Shown here piece by piece: positions 7,398 through 15,537 of a stretch of DNA of 64,000 nt. The stretch covers positions 124,001 to 188,000 of the forward strand of contig NZ_MPOB01000002.1 in assembly GCF_002148795.1 (NCBI RefSeq), given 5' to 3'. Positions within the stretch are counted from its first letter, which is position 1; each line of letters opens with the position of its first letter. The DNA comes from Oceanibaculum nanhaiense (GTDB lineage: Bacteria > Pseudomonadota > Alphaproteobacteria > Oceanibaculales > Oceanibaculaceae). The position numbers were made by a program, and so were the translations under genes. Under the pieces are notes generated by a model that did not search any database, was not told the origin of the DNA, and saw only the letters and a program-made list of their open reading frames with translations.

Positions 7398-9374
7398 TCA
7401 CCCCCAGGCCTGCAGGGTGATGCGGTCGGCCTCATAATCCTCCTCCACCCCCAGCAGGATCAGTGGCCGGCCTTCCGCATAATCGAGGAAGCACTCGTCG
7501 CGGTAGGCGATCTCGTCGCCCAGCCAGGGCGCGCCGGCCGCGAAATAGGCGGCGACCGGCAGCTCGAACTCGATCAGGTCGCGGCGCACGCCATGCAGCG
7601 CCAGCAGCCGGTCGGCCTCCGCCGCCGCATCCGCCGGCTCTTCCAGCAGCGTCATCCGGCGCAGCTCCTCCGACAGCGGGTGCGCGGTTAGCACCGAAGG
7701 ATCGGCAGCGGCCACGGTGCGGTATTCCTCGGACAGGAAGGCGCGGCGTTCGGCCGGCACCGACCCGGCAAGCTGGTCGCCCTGCTGCACCAGCCAGTTG
7801 CGCCGCCAGCCCAGCACCACGCGGTGGTTCGGCAGGCCACGCCCGGCATCGTTGGTGGTAAGGCGGCGCGGATTGGCCGCGACCGACCGGTCGAACGAGG
7901 CCACCGGATTGCCCGTGGGCGCTTCCAGCCGCCTGACTGCCAGCCGCCCGTTGCGGGTGAAGTACCAGAAACCGCCAATGCTCTCACAGATCAGATCGAA
8001 GGCTTCGGCGATACTCATCTCGCGGTCGATGAACAGGCCGAGGCCGATGCCCGAAGTAGCCTCGTTGAGAGTCTGGAAACTGGCATGGTCGAGATCGAGG
8101 AAATCCACCAGCTCGGAGCGGGTGACGGCGATGGTGCGCAGCATGTCGGCGGGCTGTGCGGTATAGCTGGATGGGTGCGGCGTGCCGCCGGTGACGATGC
8201 CATTCTTCGCTACGCTGCCCAGCTCGATCTGCGCGCCCCAGGCATAAATCGCCGCCGCATTGCCCAGGCTGAAGATACCGGGCGAGACGGTTGAGCCGGA
8301 GACGGTCTCGGTGATGGTGAATCGCCGCCAGCTTTCGTCCAGCGTGATTTCCTGCTTGGTAGCATCCTCGATGCCCATGCCCAGCGTCACGGTGCCGACC
8401 ACGCTGCGCAGATAGATAGAGAAGGTATAGGGCTGGCCGGCGGTCACGCTGACGCTCTGGCGGAAGCCGGCGCCTTCCTCGGCGGGAATGTCGATGCGCT
8501 CGGCGGTCGCGCCGCCATTCGGGCCGGTGATGACGTCGTTTGCGACCGCCACGCCGCTATCCTTCACCCAGGCCGGGTTCATGAACTGCTCCGACCACAG
8601 GAACAGATTTTCCAGCCGCTCGCCGGAGATTTTGGCGGTGATGGTACCGGCCGGGCTGCCGCCCAGCGTGACATACCCCTCGGTTACATCCTCGCGGTAC
8701 TGGCCAGCGGCGGGCGTGCCGGTCACTTTCGACAGTGGCGCGCCCCGGTCGTAGAGTTCGTCCACTGAGAAGATCGAGCCGTCATGCGCGCCATAGCGCA
8801 GCGCTGCCGTGTTCAAGGGCGCCAGCGGCACATTGTGGCACAGGCCATAGCACAGCAGCTTCGGCCGGCCCTTGATGTCGTCCGCCGTGCCCTCATTGCC
8901 GGTCGCACCGCTGTTCGTGCCCGCATAGGTTTCGCGCTGGATCGGCACCTCGAACTCCGCCTGCCGGTCGCGCAGGAACAGGTGCACATGCAAATCGCGC
9001 CATTCCGCCTGTTCCGCCGTGCCGGCGAAGATCAGTTCGAATTCATGGAAGCGTCCGCCAGCCCGAGCGTCAGAAGATCCGCGATAGAGCCGGAAGGGCC
9101 GCCCGTCCCAGCCCGCCCCGGCATAGCGGTCGAAGAAGCGGTCGGCATTGTTCAGCACGATCTCGCCCGCGCCGGTGGTGGAGCGCCCGCCGGTGCGGCC
9201 CGATCCGAAGGCATGGGCGGAAAAGCCGGGCGGGCTGACGATCAGCGGCAGGAACGCGACATCGGGCAGTGCCGGGTCGTCGGGCGCGGTGCGGTACGGG
9301 CCGGTCGCCAGGCGCAGTGTCTCCACCGCGCCGTTCTGGTACAGCGCGATCTCGGCCAGATACAGGATCGGCAT
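7398..9374 (-). CDS. phage tail hub-like protein with inserted binding module
   Basis: 658 residues. N-terminal ~250 residues ('LYLAEIALYQNGAVETLRLA', 'GAGEIVLNNADRFFDRYAG') and C-terminal ~260 residues ('LGLFIDREMSIAEAFDLICE', 'GGFWYFTRNGRLAVRRLE') look like a baseplate-hub/tail structural protein. Residues about 253-400 are a jelly-roll module with the same marks as in the neighbouring fibre protein (NLFLWSEQFMNPAWVK, QSVSVTAGQPYTFSIY, WGAQIELG, SSYTAQ). AGGA precedes the ATG. The protein should follow the tape measure at the tail tip. No peptidase residues were recognised, so cell-wall digestion at entry is not assigned to it. Confidence 0.72.
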   Translation of the reverse strand: MPILYLAEIALYQNGAVETLRLATGPYRTAPDDPALPDVAFLPLIVSPPGFSAHAFGSGRTGGRSTTGAGEIVLNNADRFFDRYAGAGWDGRPFRLYRGSSDARAGGRFHEFELIFAGTAEQAEWRDLHVHLFLRDRQAEFEVPIQRETYAGTNSGATGNEGTADDIKGRPKLLCYGLCHNVPLAPLNTAALRYGAHDGSIFSVDELYDRGAPLSKVTGTPAAGQYREDVTEGYVTLGGSPAGTITAKISGERLENLFLWSEQFMNPAWVKDSGVAVANDVITGPNGGATAERIDIPAEEGAGFRQSVSVTAGQPYTFSIYLRSVVGTVTLGMGIEDATKQEITLDESWRRFTITETVSGSTVSPGIFSLGNAAAIYAWGAQIELGSVAKNGIVTGGTPHPSSYTAQPADMLRTIAVTRSELVDFLDLDHASFQTLNEATSGIGLGLFIDREMSIAEAFDLICESIGGFWYFTRNGRLAVRRLEAPTGNPVASFDRSVAANPRRLTTNDAGRGLPNHRVVLGWRRNWLVQQGDQLAGSVPAERRAFLSEEYRTVAAADPSVLTAHPLSEELRRMTLLEEPADAAAEADRLLALHGVRRDLIEFELPVAAYFAAGAPWLGDEIAYRDECFLDYAEGRPLILLGVEEDYEADRITLQAWG

Positions 9375-9401
9375 GGGATGTTCCTGTGGTGGGGGGAGGG
9401 A

Positions 9402-11915
9402 TCACCCCGCCGCGATGACGCGGCCGAGGGACTGGCGGATGGCGCTCATCTCGGCGCGCAGGCTGGCGAGGTCGGCGCGGGCCTGTTCGGCCTCGCGGGC
9501 CTGCTGGCGGCGCAGGGCTGCGACCTCGCTTGTGGTCTCTCGGGCAGCCTCATCTTCCCCGGAGGACGGCGCCAGCAACCGGCGCGTCTCCCCGGCGGTG
9601 AACAGCCGGGCCGGGCCGGTCGCCTCCAGCTCCGGTCCCTGCTCGCCGACGAGGCGCAAGCCCCCGGCATGCCAGCCGCCATGGGCAAAATTCGGCGTAC
9701 CGCCGGCCGCGATGATGGCGGCGCGGTAGGACTCAGCGAAGGCGCTGTCCTGATCGATGCGGTCGCGCACCGTGCCGCCGCCGGATGTCGTCTGGCCGAG
9801 GCCGGCGAGGATGGCGTCGCGGGTCGAGCGCGTCAGGCCGATTTCCGCCATATATTCGCCCGAGGAGGCACTCTCGCCATAGCTGCCGGGAAGGTAGGCG
9901 ACGCCGCCCGAACTGGCTGAACTCCCGCCACCGCCCCCACCGCCGGCACTGGCGCCGAGCCCGGCGATCAGCCCCTGCAGGATGGCGGGCAGCTGCGCCA
10001 GGCTGGTGGCGAGGACCTGCTGGCCGGTCAGCATCTGGCGCAGCGTGTCGGTCTGGGTCCGCAGGCTGGAAAGCTGGCCCTCGGCAATGGCGAGCTGGCG
10101 GCTGGCCAGGCTCTCGGTCGCCTGCAGCACGCCGCTCACCCGTTCGAAATCGGCGAAGTAATCGGCGGAGCTGGCATGGTAGGCGCGGCTGGCTTCCAGC
10201 AGCCGGCGGCTGAGCTCCGGCAGCTCCCCGATGGCGGCGCTGTCGCCCAGCTGCGCGCGGGCGGCGACATCGTCGAACTGGCGGCGTGCCTCGGTCAGCC
10301 GGTCGGCGGGTGACAGCGGCGACAGCTCGGCATCGGTCAGCAGCGACAGGCGCGTGCGGGCGAGATTGTCGGCCATGCGCCGCCAGTCCGACGCCTGATC
10401 CTCCATCGCGCGCAGATACTCTTCGGCCGCAGCCAGCTGGGCATCGGCATAGGCGCGCTGCGCCGCGGTCAGCCGCAGGGCCGTGCCCTCCGCCGTCTGG
10501 CCAAGGGCCGCCAGTGCCGATTCAGCGGCGCGCAGCACCGGGATGTTCGTCTCGACCGTGGCGTAATAGTCGATGACCGCGCGCAAGCTGCCGGCATCGA
10601 GGCCGGACAGCGCCTGCGCCAGCCCGTCATCGCGGACATGGCGCAGATCGGCCAGCACGGTATCGAGGTCGATCAGCCCCTTCGCCGCCAGATCCTCGGC
10701 GCTGCCGCGCAGCTCGCGGAAACGGGCGATCACCTGGTCCAGCGCGTCGGGGATGCCGTCCGCCGCGCGCCGCGCCGCGTCGGCGAAATTGCGCGCGGTG
10801 AGCTGTTCCAGCGTCACGGCGCTGCCGGTCATCGCCTCGCTAAGCTCCTCCACAAGCGCGGCGACCAGCCCCTCGGCATCGGCGAAGCTGCCGCTGGCCA
10901 GCGGGTCGGGCCGGGCGGAGGCCGGCTTGCCATAGAGGTCTTCCTCGGTGCGGTAGAGCCAGAAGCGGTTGCCGTCGCGCCCGCCGGTGGCGAGGTCGAG
11001 ATAGAGATCGTCGGGCAGCGGCAGCTTGAGGCCGCGCGTCACCTCGGACAGCGCGCCCATCACCAGCCCCTGCAGCGCGTCGCGGGCCTGCCGGGTTTCG
11101 GCATTGGCGCCATCCTCGGTCGGGCGCAGCGTGCCGGAGACCATGCCTTGCAGCGAGGCGGTATGGTCGCTGGGCTTGCCGCCGAACAGCCCGCCCAGCA
11201 GGAAGGGCAGGGCGATGCCCGCCACCGGCAGCGCCAGCGACAGGGCGGAGCCCAGCCCTGCCAGAGAACCGCCGGCCAGCGAGCCCGCCGTGGCGATGCC
11301 GGCATTGCTCATGCCGCCGGCAACGGCGGAGACGCCCAGGCTGGTGGCAGTCGCCCCGCCGCCGAGGCCCACGGCCGTCGCGCCGAACAGGGAGGGCAGG
11401 GCGGATGACAACAGGTCGCCGCCGACCAGCGAGCGGCCCAGCCCCAGCAGGTCAGTGAGGCCGGGACCAGACCCGCCCAGCCTGTCCGTCACCCCGGCGG
11501 CGGCGCTGCCGGACAGGCCCATGAGCGAGCCGAGCCCCGCCACCACCGGCACCACCACGGGCCGGGCGATGGCCAGTGCGGCCAGTTCTCCCAGCAGCCG
11601 CGCGAAGGCGGACTTCAGGTGGTCGGCCAGGTCGCCGAAGCGCAGCCGTCCTTCGCGGAAGATCACCGTGAAGGCGTCGGAAAAGCCGCGCTGGATGCCC
11701 TCGGCGGCGGTACGCAGCGCCTCGGTCATCGGCCGGCTGCGGCGCTCCAGCTCGGCCAACTGGCCGGAAATGCCGCCGATCTGGCCGCTCAGCCGTTGCA
11801 GGGCGGGCTGCTGCCGGTCGGCACTCTCGCCGATTTCCGCCAGCGAGCGGGACAGCGTGCGCAACCCGCGCTCGGCGGGCAGAATGTCGAGCGCGATCTC
11901 GATGGTTTTCTGCAT
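9402..11915 (-). CDS. phage tail tape measure protein
   Basis: 837 residues, the longest prophage gene, in the canonical place after the tail chaperones. An N-terminal coiled coil (about 15-70) is followed by 'FGDLADHLKSAFARLLGELA' typical of tape measure C-terminal regions, a Gly/Ala-rich hydrophobic stretch (about 110-260, probable membrane-active or pore region), long helical segments, and the usual end 'HGGWHAGGLRLVGEQGPELE' with 'LFTAGETRRLL'. It sets tail length and helps DNA passage; its length would suggest a tail near 120 nm by the usual 0.15 nm per residue rule (inference). The gene starts 2 nt after the HK97-gp10-like gene. Confidence 0.88.
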   Translation of the reverse strand: MQKTIEIALDILPAERGLRTLSRSLAEIGESADRQQPALQRLSGQIGGISGQLAELERRSRPMTEALRTAAEGIQRGFSDAFTVIFREGRLRFGDLADHLKSAFARLLGELAALAIARPVVVPVVAGLGSLMGLSGSAAAGVTDRLGGSGPGLTDLLGLGRSLVGGDLLSSALPSLFGATAVGLGGGATATSLGVSAVAGGMSNAGIATAGSLAGGSLAGLGSALSLALPVAGIALPFLLGGLFGGKPSDHTASLQGMVSGTLRPTEDGANAETRQARDALQGLVMGALSEVTRGLKLPLPDDLYLDLATGGRDGNRFWLYRTEEDLYGKPASARPDPLASGSFADAEGLVAALVEELSEAMTGSAVTLEQLTARNFADAARRAADGIPDALDQVIARFRELRGSAEDLAAKGLIDLDTVLADLRHVRDDGLAQALSGLDAGSLRAVIDYYATVETNIPVLRAAESALAALGQTAEGTALRLTAAQRAYADAQLAAAEEYLRAMEDQASDWRRMADNLARTRLSLLTDAELSPLSPADRLTEARRQFDDVAARAQLGDSAAIGELPELSRRLLEASRAYHASSADYFADFERVSGVLQATESLASRQLAIAEGQLSSLRTQTDTLRQMLTGQQVLATSLAQLPAILQGLIAGLGASAGGGGGGGSSASSGGVAYLPGSYGESASSGEYMAEIGLTRSTRDAILAGLGQTTSGGGTVRDRIDQDSAFAESYRAAIIAAGGTPNFAHGGWHAGGLRLVGEQGPELEATGPARLFTAGETRRLLAPSSGEDEAARETTSEVAALRRQQAREAEQARADLASLRAEMSAIRQSLGRVIAAG

Positions 11916-11917
11916 CG

Positions 11918-12190
11918 CTATTCCCTTTCCAATGCCCGGTCGATGGCGGCCTCGACGAATCCCGCCGGCGCCTGCCGGGAGGAGCCCGCATTCAGCCGCC
12001 CGACATAGGGCACATCGTTGCGGATGCCCGCCTCCGTCAGGTGCCAGCCGTCGCGTGCCCGCCCGGTCTCGACCGGGGTGGCGGCGCGCAGCTCTTGCAG
12101 CAGATGCGTGGCGAGGTGGTCGCTTGTTTCGGTTATCGCCGCTGCCAGATCGGCCTCGGTCTCATCGAGTCCGGTGACGGTCAGGCGCAT
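11918..12190 (-). CDS. HK97 gp10-like minor tail/connector protein
   Basis: 90 residues with the HK97-gp10 pattern: 'ATPVETGRARDGW', then 'NDVPYVGRLNAGSSRQAP' and a C-terminal helix. Proteins of this fold usually complete the head-tail joint or tail end. Its place here between tail chaperone and tape measure, rather than before the tail tube, is unusual but its gene overlaps the end of the chaperone frame by 10 nt, so it belongs to the operon. Confidence 0.72.
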   Translation of the reverse strand: MRLTVTGLDETEADLAAAITETSDHLATHLLQELRAATPVETGRARDGWHLTEAGIRNDVPYVGRLNAGSSRQAPAGFVEAAIDRALERE

Positions 12191-12516
12191 CTCTGCCGCT
12201 CCTCGATATGGGCGAGCCAGGCGGCATCCAACGCCGCGATCAGGACGGCGAACGCCTCGAAGTCCTCGCCCGCGATGCCGTGCCGCTGCGCCCAGGCATC
12301 CAGCGCCGTCCAGGGGATCGGGCCCAGCCCGCCCATGCCGGCAGGCCGGCAGCTGCCCAACTCGGCGAAGGCGTCGAGATACCAGCCGAGGCCGGGGGCG
12401 AGCGCCGGTTCGTCCAGCACCGCCGCCGGCAAATCCGCGCCACGCTCGGCGGCGGCCTCGGCCAGCCAGTCCGCCCGGCTGCCCCAGTCCAGCCGCCAGC
12501 GCAGCGCGGTGCTCAG
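12181..12516 (-). CDS. tail assembly chaperone, downstream (T) frame reached by -1 frameshift
   Basis: This frame encodes 111 residues from the CTG at 12516 to the TGA at 12183-12181, with the coherent pattern 'WYLDAFAELGSC...PIPWTALDAWAQRHGI...DFEAFAVLIAALDAAWL' seen in second chaperone proteins of long-tailed phages. No ATG or GTG exists near its 5' end; the first usual codon is a TTG at 12432 that would cut about 28 coding-like residues ('LSTALRWRLDWGSRADWLAE'). It therefore seems to be made as the C-terminal part of a 247-residue fusion with the upstream frame through the slippery site at 12516-12522. Confidence 0.75.
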   Translation of the reverse strand: MSTALRWRLDWGSRADWLAEAAAERGADLPAAVLDEPALAPGLGWYLDAFAELGSCRPAGMGGLGPIPWTALDAWAQRHGIAGEDFEAFAVLIAALDAAWLAHIEERQRCA

Positions 12517-12923
12517 TTTTTTGCCGTCTCCGCCAGCTCCGCGGCGCGGAAATTGGCCGCCTTCTGCGCCTGTTCCTGAATGTCGCGGAACAGCTCCGGC
12601 AGGTCGGTCAGCAGTTGCGCCGCCGCGCTGGCGGTGAAGGCGATGTCCTGCCCGTCGCGGTCCCGGATACCCTGCCAGCCCAGCAGCACGGTCTCGGCAT
12701 AGACTTCCGCCAGCAGCTTCTCCGCCACCGCCTCGTCCAGCGTGCCGGCCTGCATCTGCCGGCGATAGGGGCGGAGTTTCGCTTCCAGCGCGCGGGCGAA
12801 ACCCTTGTTGGCGCCGCCGGCGCGGCGGATGGTGATGCGGCCGAACGCGCCATAGTCCAGCACCAGCCCCTCCTCGGCCTCGGCCTTCGGGTCGGTCGCG
12901 AACAGATCGTAGATCGAGTGCAT
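12513..12923 (-). CDS. tail assembly chaperone, upstream (G) frame
   Basis: 136 residues, alpha-helical, starting at ATG 12923 with AAGGAACC upstream. Residues about 1-45 form a beta-rich start ('YDLFATDPKAEAEEGLVLDY', 'FGRITIRRAGGANKGFARAL') and the rest is helical ('YAETVLLGWQGIRDRDGQDI'), as in GTA gp10 and related tail chaperones. It lies between the tail tube and the tape measure, the conserved place of lambda G/GT-type genes. It ends TAKN-stop on the sequence GCA AAA AAC TGA, a classical frameshift window. It should bind the tape measure and recruit tube subunits. Confidence 0.82.
   Translation of the reverse strand: MHSIYDLFATDPKAEAEEGLVLDYGAFGRITIRRAGGANKGFARALEAKLRPYRRQMQAGTLDEAVAEKLLAEVYAETVLLGWQGIRDRDGQDIAFTASAAAQLLTDLPELFRDIQEQAQKAANFRAAELAETAKN
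12516..12522 (-). other. programmed -1 ribosomal frameshift site A AAA AAC
   Basis: On the minus strand the heptamer A AAA AAC is in the right phase (GCA AAA AAC TGA) for simultaneous slippage of two tRNAs by -1, giving CTG AGC ACC and continuing in the T frame. A GGAG motif at 12531-12528 stands 5 nt upstream and may help. The zero-frame stop follows the heptamer at once. Confidence 0.75.
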
Positions 12924-12955
12924 GGGGGTTCCTTTGGGGGAGTGGGAAGGAAGGG

Positions 12956-14116
12956 CTACGCCGCGAAGCGGTGGAAGGCGGCGGCGAAGCCTTCGCCGGG
13001 GTGGCGGATCGCCTCGAAGGACAGCCGCGCCATCACATCCTCGTTCGGGCCGGACGCCATGACATCGGCGTCGGTGAAGCGCAGCCGCGGCAAATCGAGG
13101 ATCAGCGCATTGCCCGCACTGTCGGCCAACCGCACGGACAGCGCCGAATCGCTGCCATCGAGGAATTTCTGATAGAGCGCGCGGTTGCCGAAATAGGTCT
13201 CGATCTGCCCGGTCGCCTGGAACTGGCCGAGGCCGATGCCGGCCGCGCCGAAGCTGCCCACCGCCATCTGCTCGCGCAGATTGTTGGCGAGGTTCAGCGA
13301 GAGCGAGCGCGCGAAATTCGGTCCCGCCAGCTCCGCCCCGCCCTCGCGGATCGAGGCGACATTGCGGGTCGCGTTCAGCACGGATGACGCTGGCGACTCC
13401 GTCACGCTGGCGGCGATGCTGGCCCCGGCGACGGCGGCGTCGCGGCCGATCACGCCGAAGCTGGCGGTGGCGATCTGCCCGGCCTGGATGGTCAGCCGGG
13501 CGCCGGTCAGCAGGCAGCCGCGATAGGCGAAATATTCGCCGACATCGGTGAGGCCGCGCTCCAGCGTGAAGCTGTGCGGGGTCACGCCGTTGCGGATGGT
13601 CGCGGCATCGATGCCGATGGTCGCGCCCGCCGCTTCGTTTGCCGCCGGGGCGGGGCTGACCGCGATCTCATCGGTCTCCACCGCAATCACGCGGAAGAAG
13701 CCGTTATTGCCGGCAGTGGCGAATCCCGTCACGCGCACCCACTGGCCTTGCGTCATACCCTCCGCGACGAAGTCGGTGAGGCTGGAGGTAAAACGCCCGC
13801 CGCTGGCATCGGCGGCGATGTCGTCGCCGGAGATGTCGACCGCCTGCCAGTCATCGGCGAACAGGGCCGCCATCAGGAAATCGTCGGCGGACCCATAGCT
13901 CAGCTCCATGCCGATATCGCCGGAGACCGAGGCGCCGACCTGCGGGATGTCGGCGACCATGCGGTCGGGCCGGATCTCGTTGGAGCGCGCAGTGCGCAGC
14001 TGGTATTTCAGGCTCTCGCCGGTGATGCGCAGCGCGGTCATCGCCGGGCTTGCCGGGGTCTCGCCCCACACGCTCTCGCGTACGCTGCGCAGGGAAACGC
14101 GGTTGGAATCCGCCAT
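12956..14116 (-). CDS. phage major tail tube protein
   Basis: 386 residues matching the 'tail tube protein' family of siphophages: 'DSNRVSLRSVRESVWGETPA', 'ALRITGESLKYQL', 'RSNEIRPDRMVADI', 'GDIGMELSYGSADDFLMAAL', and C-terminal 'GQIETYFGNRALYQKFLDG'. The middle (about 90-170) looks like an added surface domain, since simple tube proteins are shorter. Subunits stack as hexameric rings round the tape measure. A strong AAGGAGG precedes the ATG. A terminator-like hairpin lies 23 nt upstream of the start, between this gene and the head genes. Confidence 0.85.
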   Translation of the reverse strand: MADSNRVSLRSVRESVWGETPASPAMTALRITGESLKYQLRTARSNEIRPDRMVADIPQVGASVSGDIGMELSYGSADDFLMAALFADDWQAVDISGDDIAADASGGRFTSSLTDFVAEGMTQGQWVRVTGFATAGNNGFFRVIAVETDEIAVSPAPAANEAAGATIGIDAATIRNGVTPHSFTLERGLTDVGEYFAYRGCLLTGARLTIQAGQIATASFGVIGRDAAVAGASIAASVTESPASSVLNATRNVASIREGGAELAGPNFARSLSLNLANNLREQMAVGSFGAAGIGLGQFQATGQIETYFGNRALYQKFLDGSDSALSVRLADSAGNALILDLPRLRFTDADVMASGPNEDVMARLSFEAIRHPGEGFAAAFHRFAA

Positions 14117-14138
14117 CGCTGGCCCTCCTTCAGGGATA

Positions 14139-14165
14139 AGAAAAGGGCCGCCGAAAGGGCGACCC
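14139..14165 (-). terminator. intrinsic terminator just upstream of the tail tube gene
   Basis: Read on the minus strand, GGGTCGCC (14165-14158), loop CTTTC, GGCGGCCC (14152-14145), then TTTTCTTAT. The 8-bp stem has one G-T pair. It would stop minus-strand transcription coming from the head genes or running antisense through the racemase, so tail genes may need read-through or their own promoter. Confidence 0.6.
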
Positions 14166-14260
14166 GGTCGGGTGTCAATTGAGAGGTTGCTGTACCTTTC
14201 CCGATGGGCGTCAGGCGGTTAGGCTGGCCCCTCAAGACCGAAGAACGAGGAACCGCCCGC

Positions 14261-14980
14261 ATGACCCTGCATATCGGAATTGTCGGCTGCTCGGCGGAAG
14301 GCGCGGCCCTGTGCTACCGCACCATCTGCGCCGAGGGCGCCGCCCTGCTCGGCCCGCACGCCCATCCGGAAGTCAGCATGCACACGCCGCCCTTGTCCGA
14401 CTATGTCGTGCATCTGGAGCGCGGCAACATGCAGGGCGTGGCTGACCTGATGCTGGCCTCGGCGGAGAAGCTGGCGCGCATCGGTGCCGATTTCCTGCTG
14501 ACCCCGGACAACACGATCCATCAGGCGTTCGATCTGGTGGCAAAGCGCTCGCCGCTGCCCTGGCTGCATATTGCCGAGACGGTGGCCGACGAGGCCGTGG
14601 CACGTGGGTTTAAGAAGCTCGCCCTGACCGGCACGCGCTGGCTGACCGACAGCGATGTCTATCCCGTAGCGCTGGGCAAACGCGGCCTCGACTGCGTGAA
14701 GCCCACCGTGGCGGAGCGCGATGAGATCATGCGCGTGATCATGGACGATCTGGTCTATGGCCGCTTCACCGAGGCCGGCGTCAAGGTGTTCCAGCGCATC
14801 ATCGGGCGGCTGAAGCAGGAGGAAGGCTGCGACGCCGTCATCCTCGGCTGCACCGAAATCCCGCTCATCATCGATGACGGCAATTCGCCGCTGCCGACGC
14901 TCGATTCCACCCGGCTGCTCGCCCGCGCCGCGCTGCGACGGGCGGTTGGGTCTGCAAAAGAGAAGAACTCCTCACTCTGA
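14261..14980 (+). CDS. aspartate/glutamate racemase-family protein
   Basis: 239 residues of the Asp/Glu racemase superfamily, which interconverts D- and L-amino acids by two acid/base residues. The second catalytic cysteine is present (LGCTEIPL, Cys197), but the position of the first, normally in CNTxH, is Asp83 in TPDNTIHQ. That change is seen in some family members and may shift activity towards isomerisation of other substrates or one-sided proton transfer. The gene is plus-strand cargo between tail terminator and tail tube genes. The ATG at 14261 has GAACGAGGA upstream and begins at the conserved 'IGIVGCSAEGAA'. A dispersed palindromic repeat follows the stop directly. Confidence 0.8.
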   Translation: MTLHIGIVGCSAEGAALCYRTICAEGAALLGPHAHPEVSMHTPPLSDYVVHLERGNMQGVADLMLASAEKLARIGADFLLTPDNTIHQAFDLVAKRSPLPWLHIAETVADEAVARGFKKLALTGTRWLTDSDVYPVALGKRGLDCVKPTVAERDEIMRVIMDDLVYGRFTEAGVKVFQRIIGRLKQEEGCDAVILGCTEIPLIIDDGNSPLPTLDSTRLLARAALRRAVGSAKEKNSSL

Positions 14981-15094
14981 CCGTCACCCCCGCACTTGTT
15001 GCGGGGGTCCAAGGTTCAGCCTGCTCGATCAGCATCCAGTGAGCGGAAGCATGGACCCCCGGCACCCAGTGGGACTAGGGGCCGGGGGTGACGG
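14981..15094. repeat. dispersed palindromic repeat, family A copy 1
   Basis: About 114 bp with mirrored ends (CCGTCACCCCCGC ... CCGGGGGTGACGG). Each half holds a small hairpin, for example CCCCCGCACTTGTTGCGGGGG. The same design occurs at 32211, 44166, 45178 (half) and 61426. It starts directly after the racemase stop and may also serve as terminator. Confidence 0.75.
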
Positions 15095-15123
15095 ACTGAG
15101 GAGAGGGCGAGGGGAGTATAACC

Positions 15124-15537
15124 TCACACGCTCTCATCCGCCTGGAACGGCACGGTGATGAGGGTAAGCCGCCAGCCATGGCCGTCGGCGCCGGTCTCGG
15201 TGATGTCGGCGGCGGCGAAACTCACGGGGCCGATAGTGCTCTCCAAACTGCGTCCCTCGAAAAGCGCCGCCGCGCGGTCGGCGAGGCCGGCGGCCTCGGA
15301 GGGGCCGCTATTCGCCGGCACGAAGAGTTGCAGCCGCACCTGCCCGCGCCGCCGGAAAATCCGTCCCTCCGGCGCGCCCAGCGTTACCTGCCGGCCGGTC
15401 GAGCCGCTGACCGAGATTCGCAGCCAGGGGCCGCGCGCGGCGGCATCGTAGGTCAGATTGTCCCAGGCCAGCGGAGTCTCGCTCCAGCTCGCGGCGGCAT
15501 GCGCCTCGATGCTGCTTCGGATCGCTTCCAGGCTCAT
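15124..15537 (-). CDS. phage tail terminator (DUF4128-like)
   Basis: 137 residues. The pattern 'ETPLAWDNLTYDA...PWLRISVSGSTGRQVTLG', 'GQVRLQLFVPANSGPSEAAG', 'FEGR' and the end 'WRLTLITVPFQADESV' fits tail terminator/completion proteins that cap the tube and join it to the head. ATG 15537 overlaps the stop of the preceding gene as ATGA. A longer open frame upstream is the shadow of that gene. Confidence 0.78.
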   Translation of the reverse strand: MSLEAIRSSIEAHAAASWSETPLAWDNLTYDAAARGPWLRISVSGSTGRQVTLGAPEGRIFRRRGQVRLQLFVPANSGPSEAAGLADRAAALFEGRSLESTIGPVSFAAADITETGADGHGWRLTLITVPFQADESV

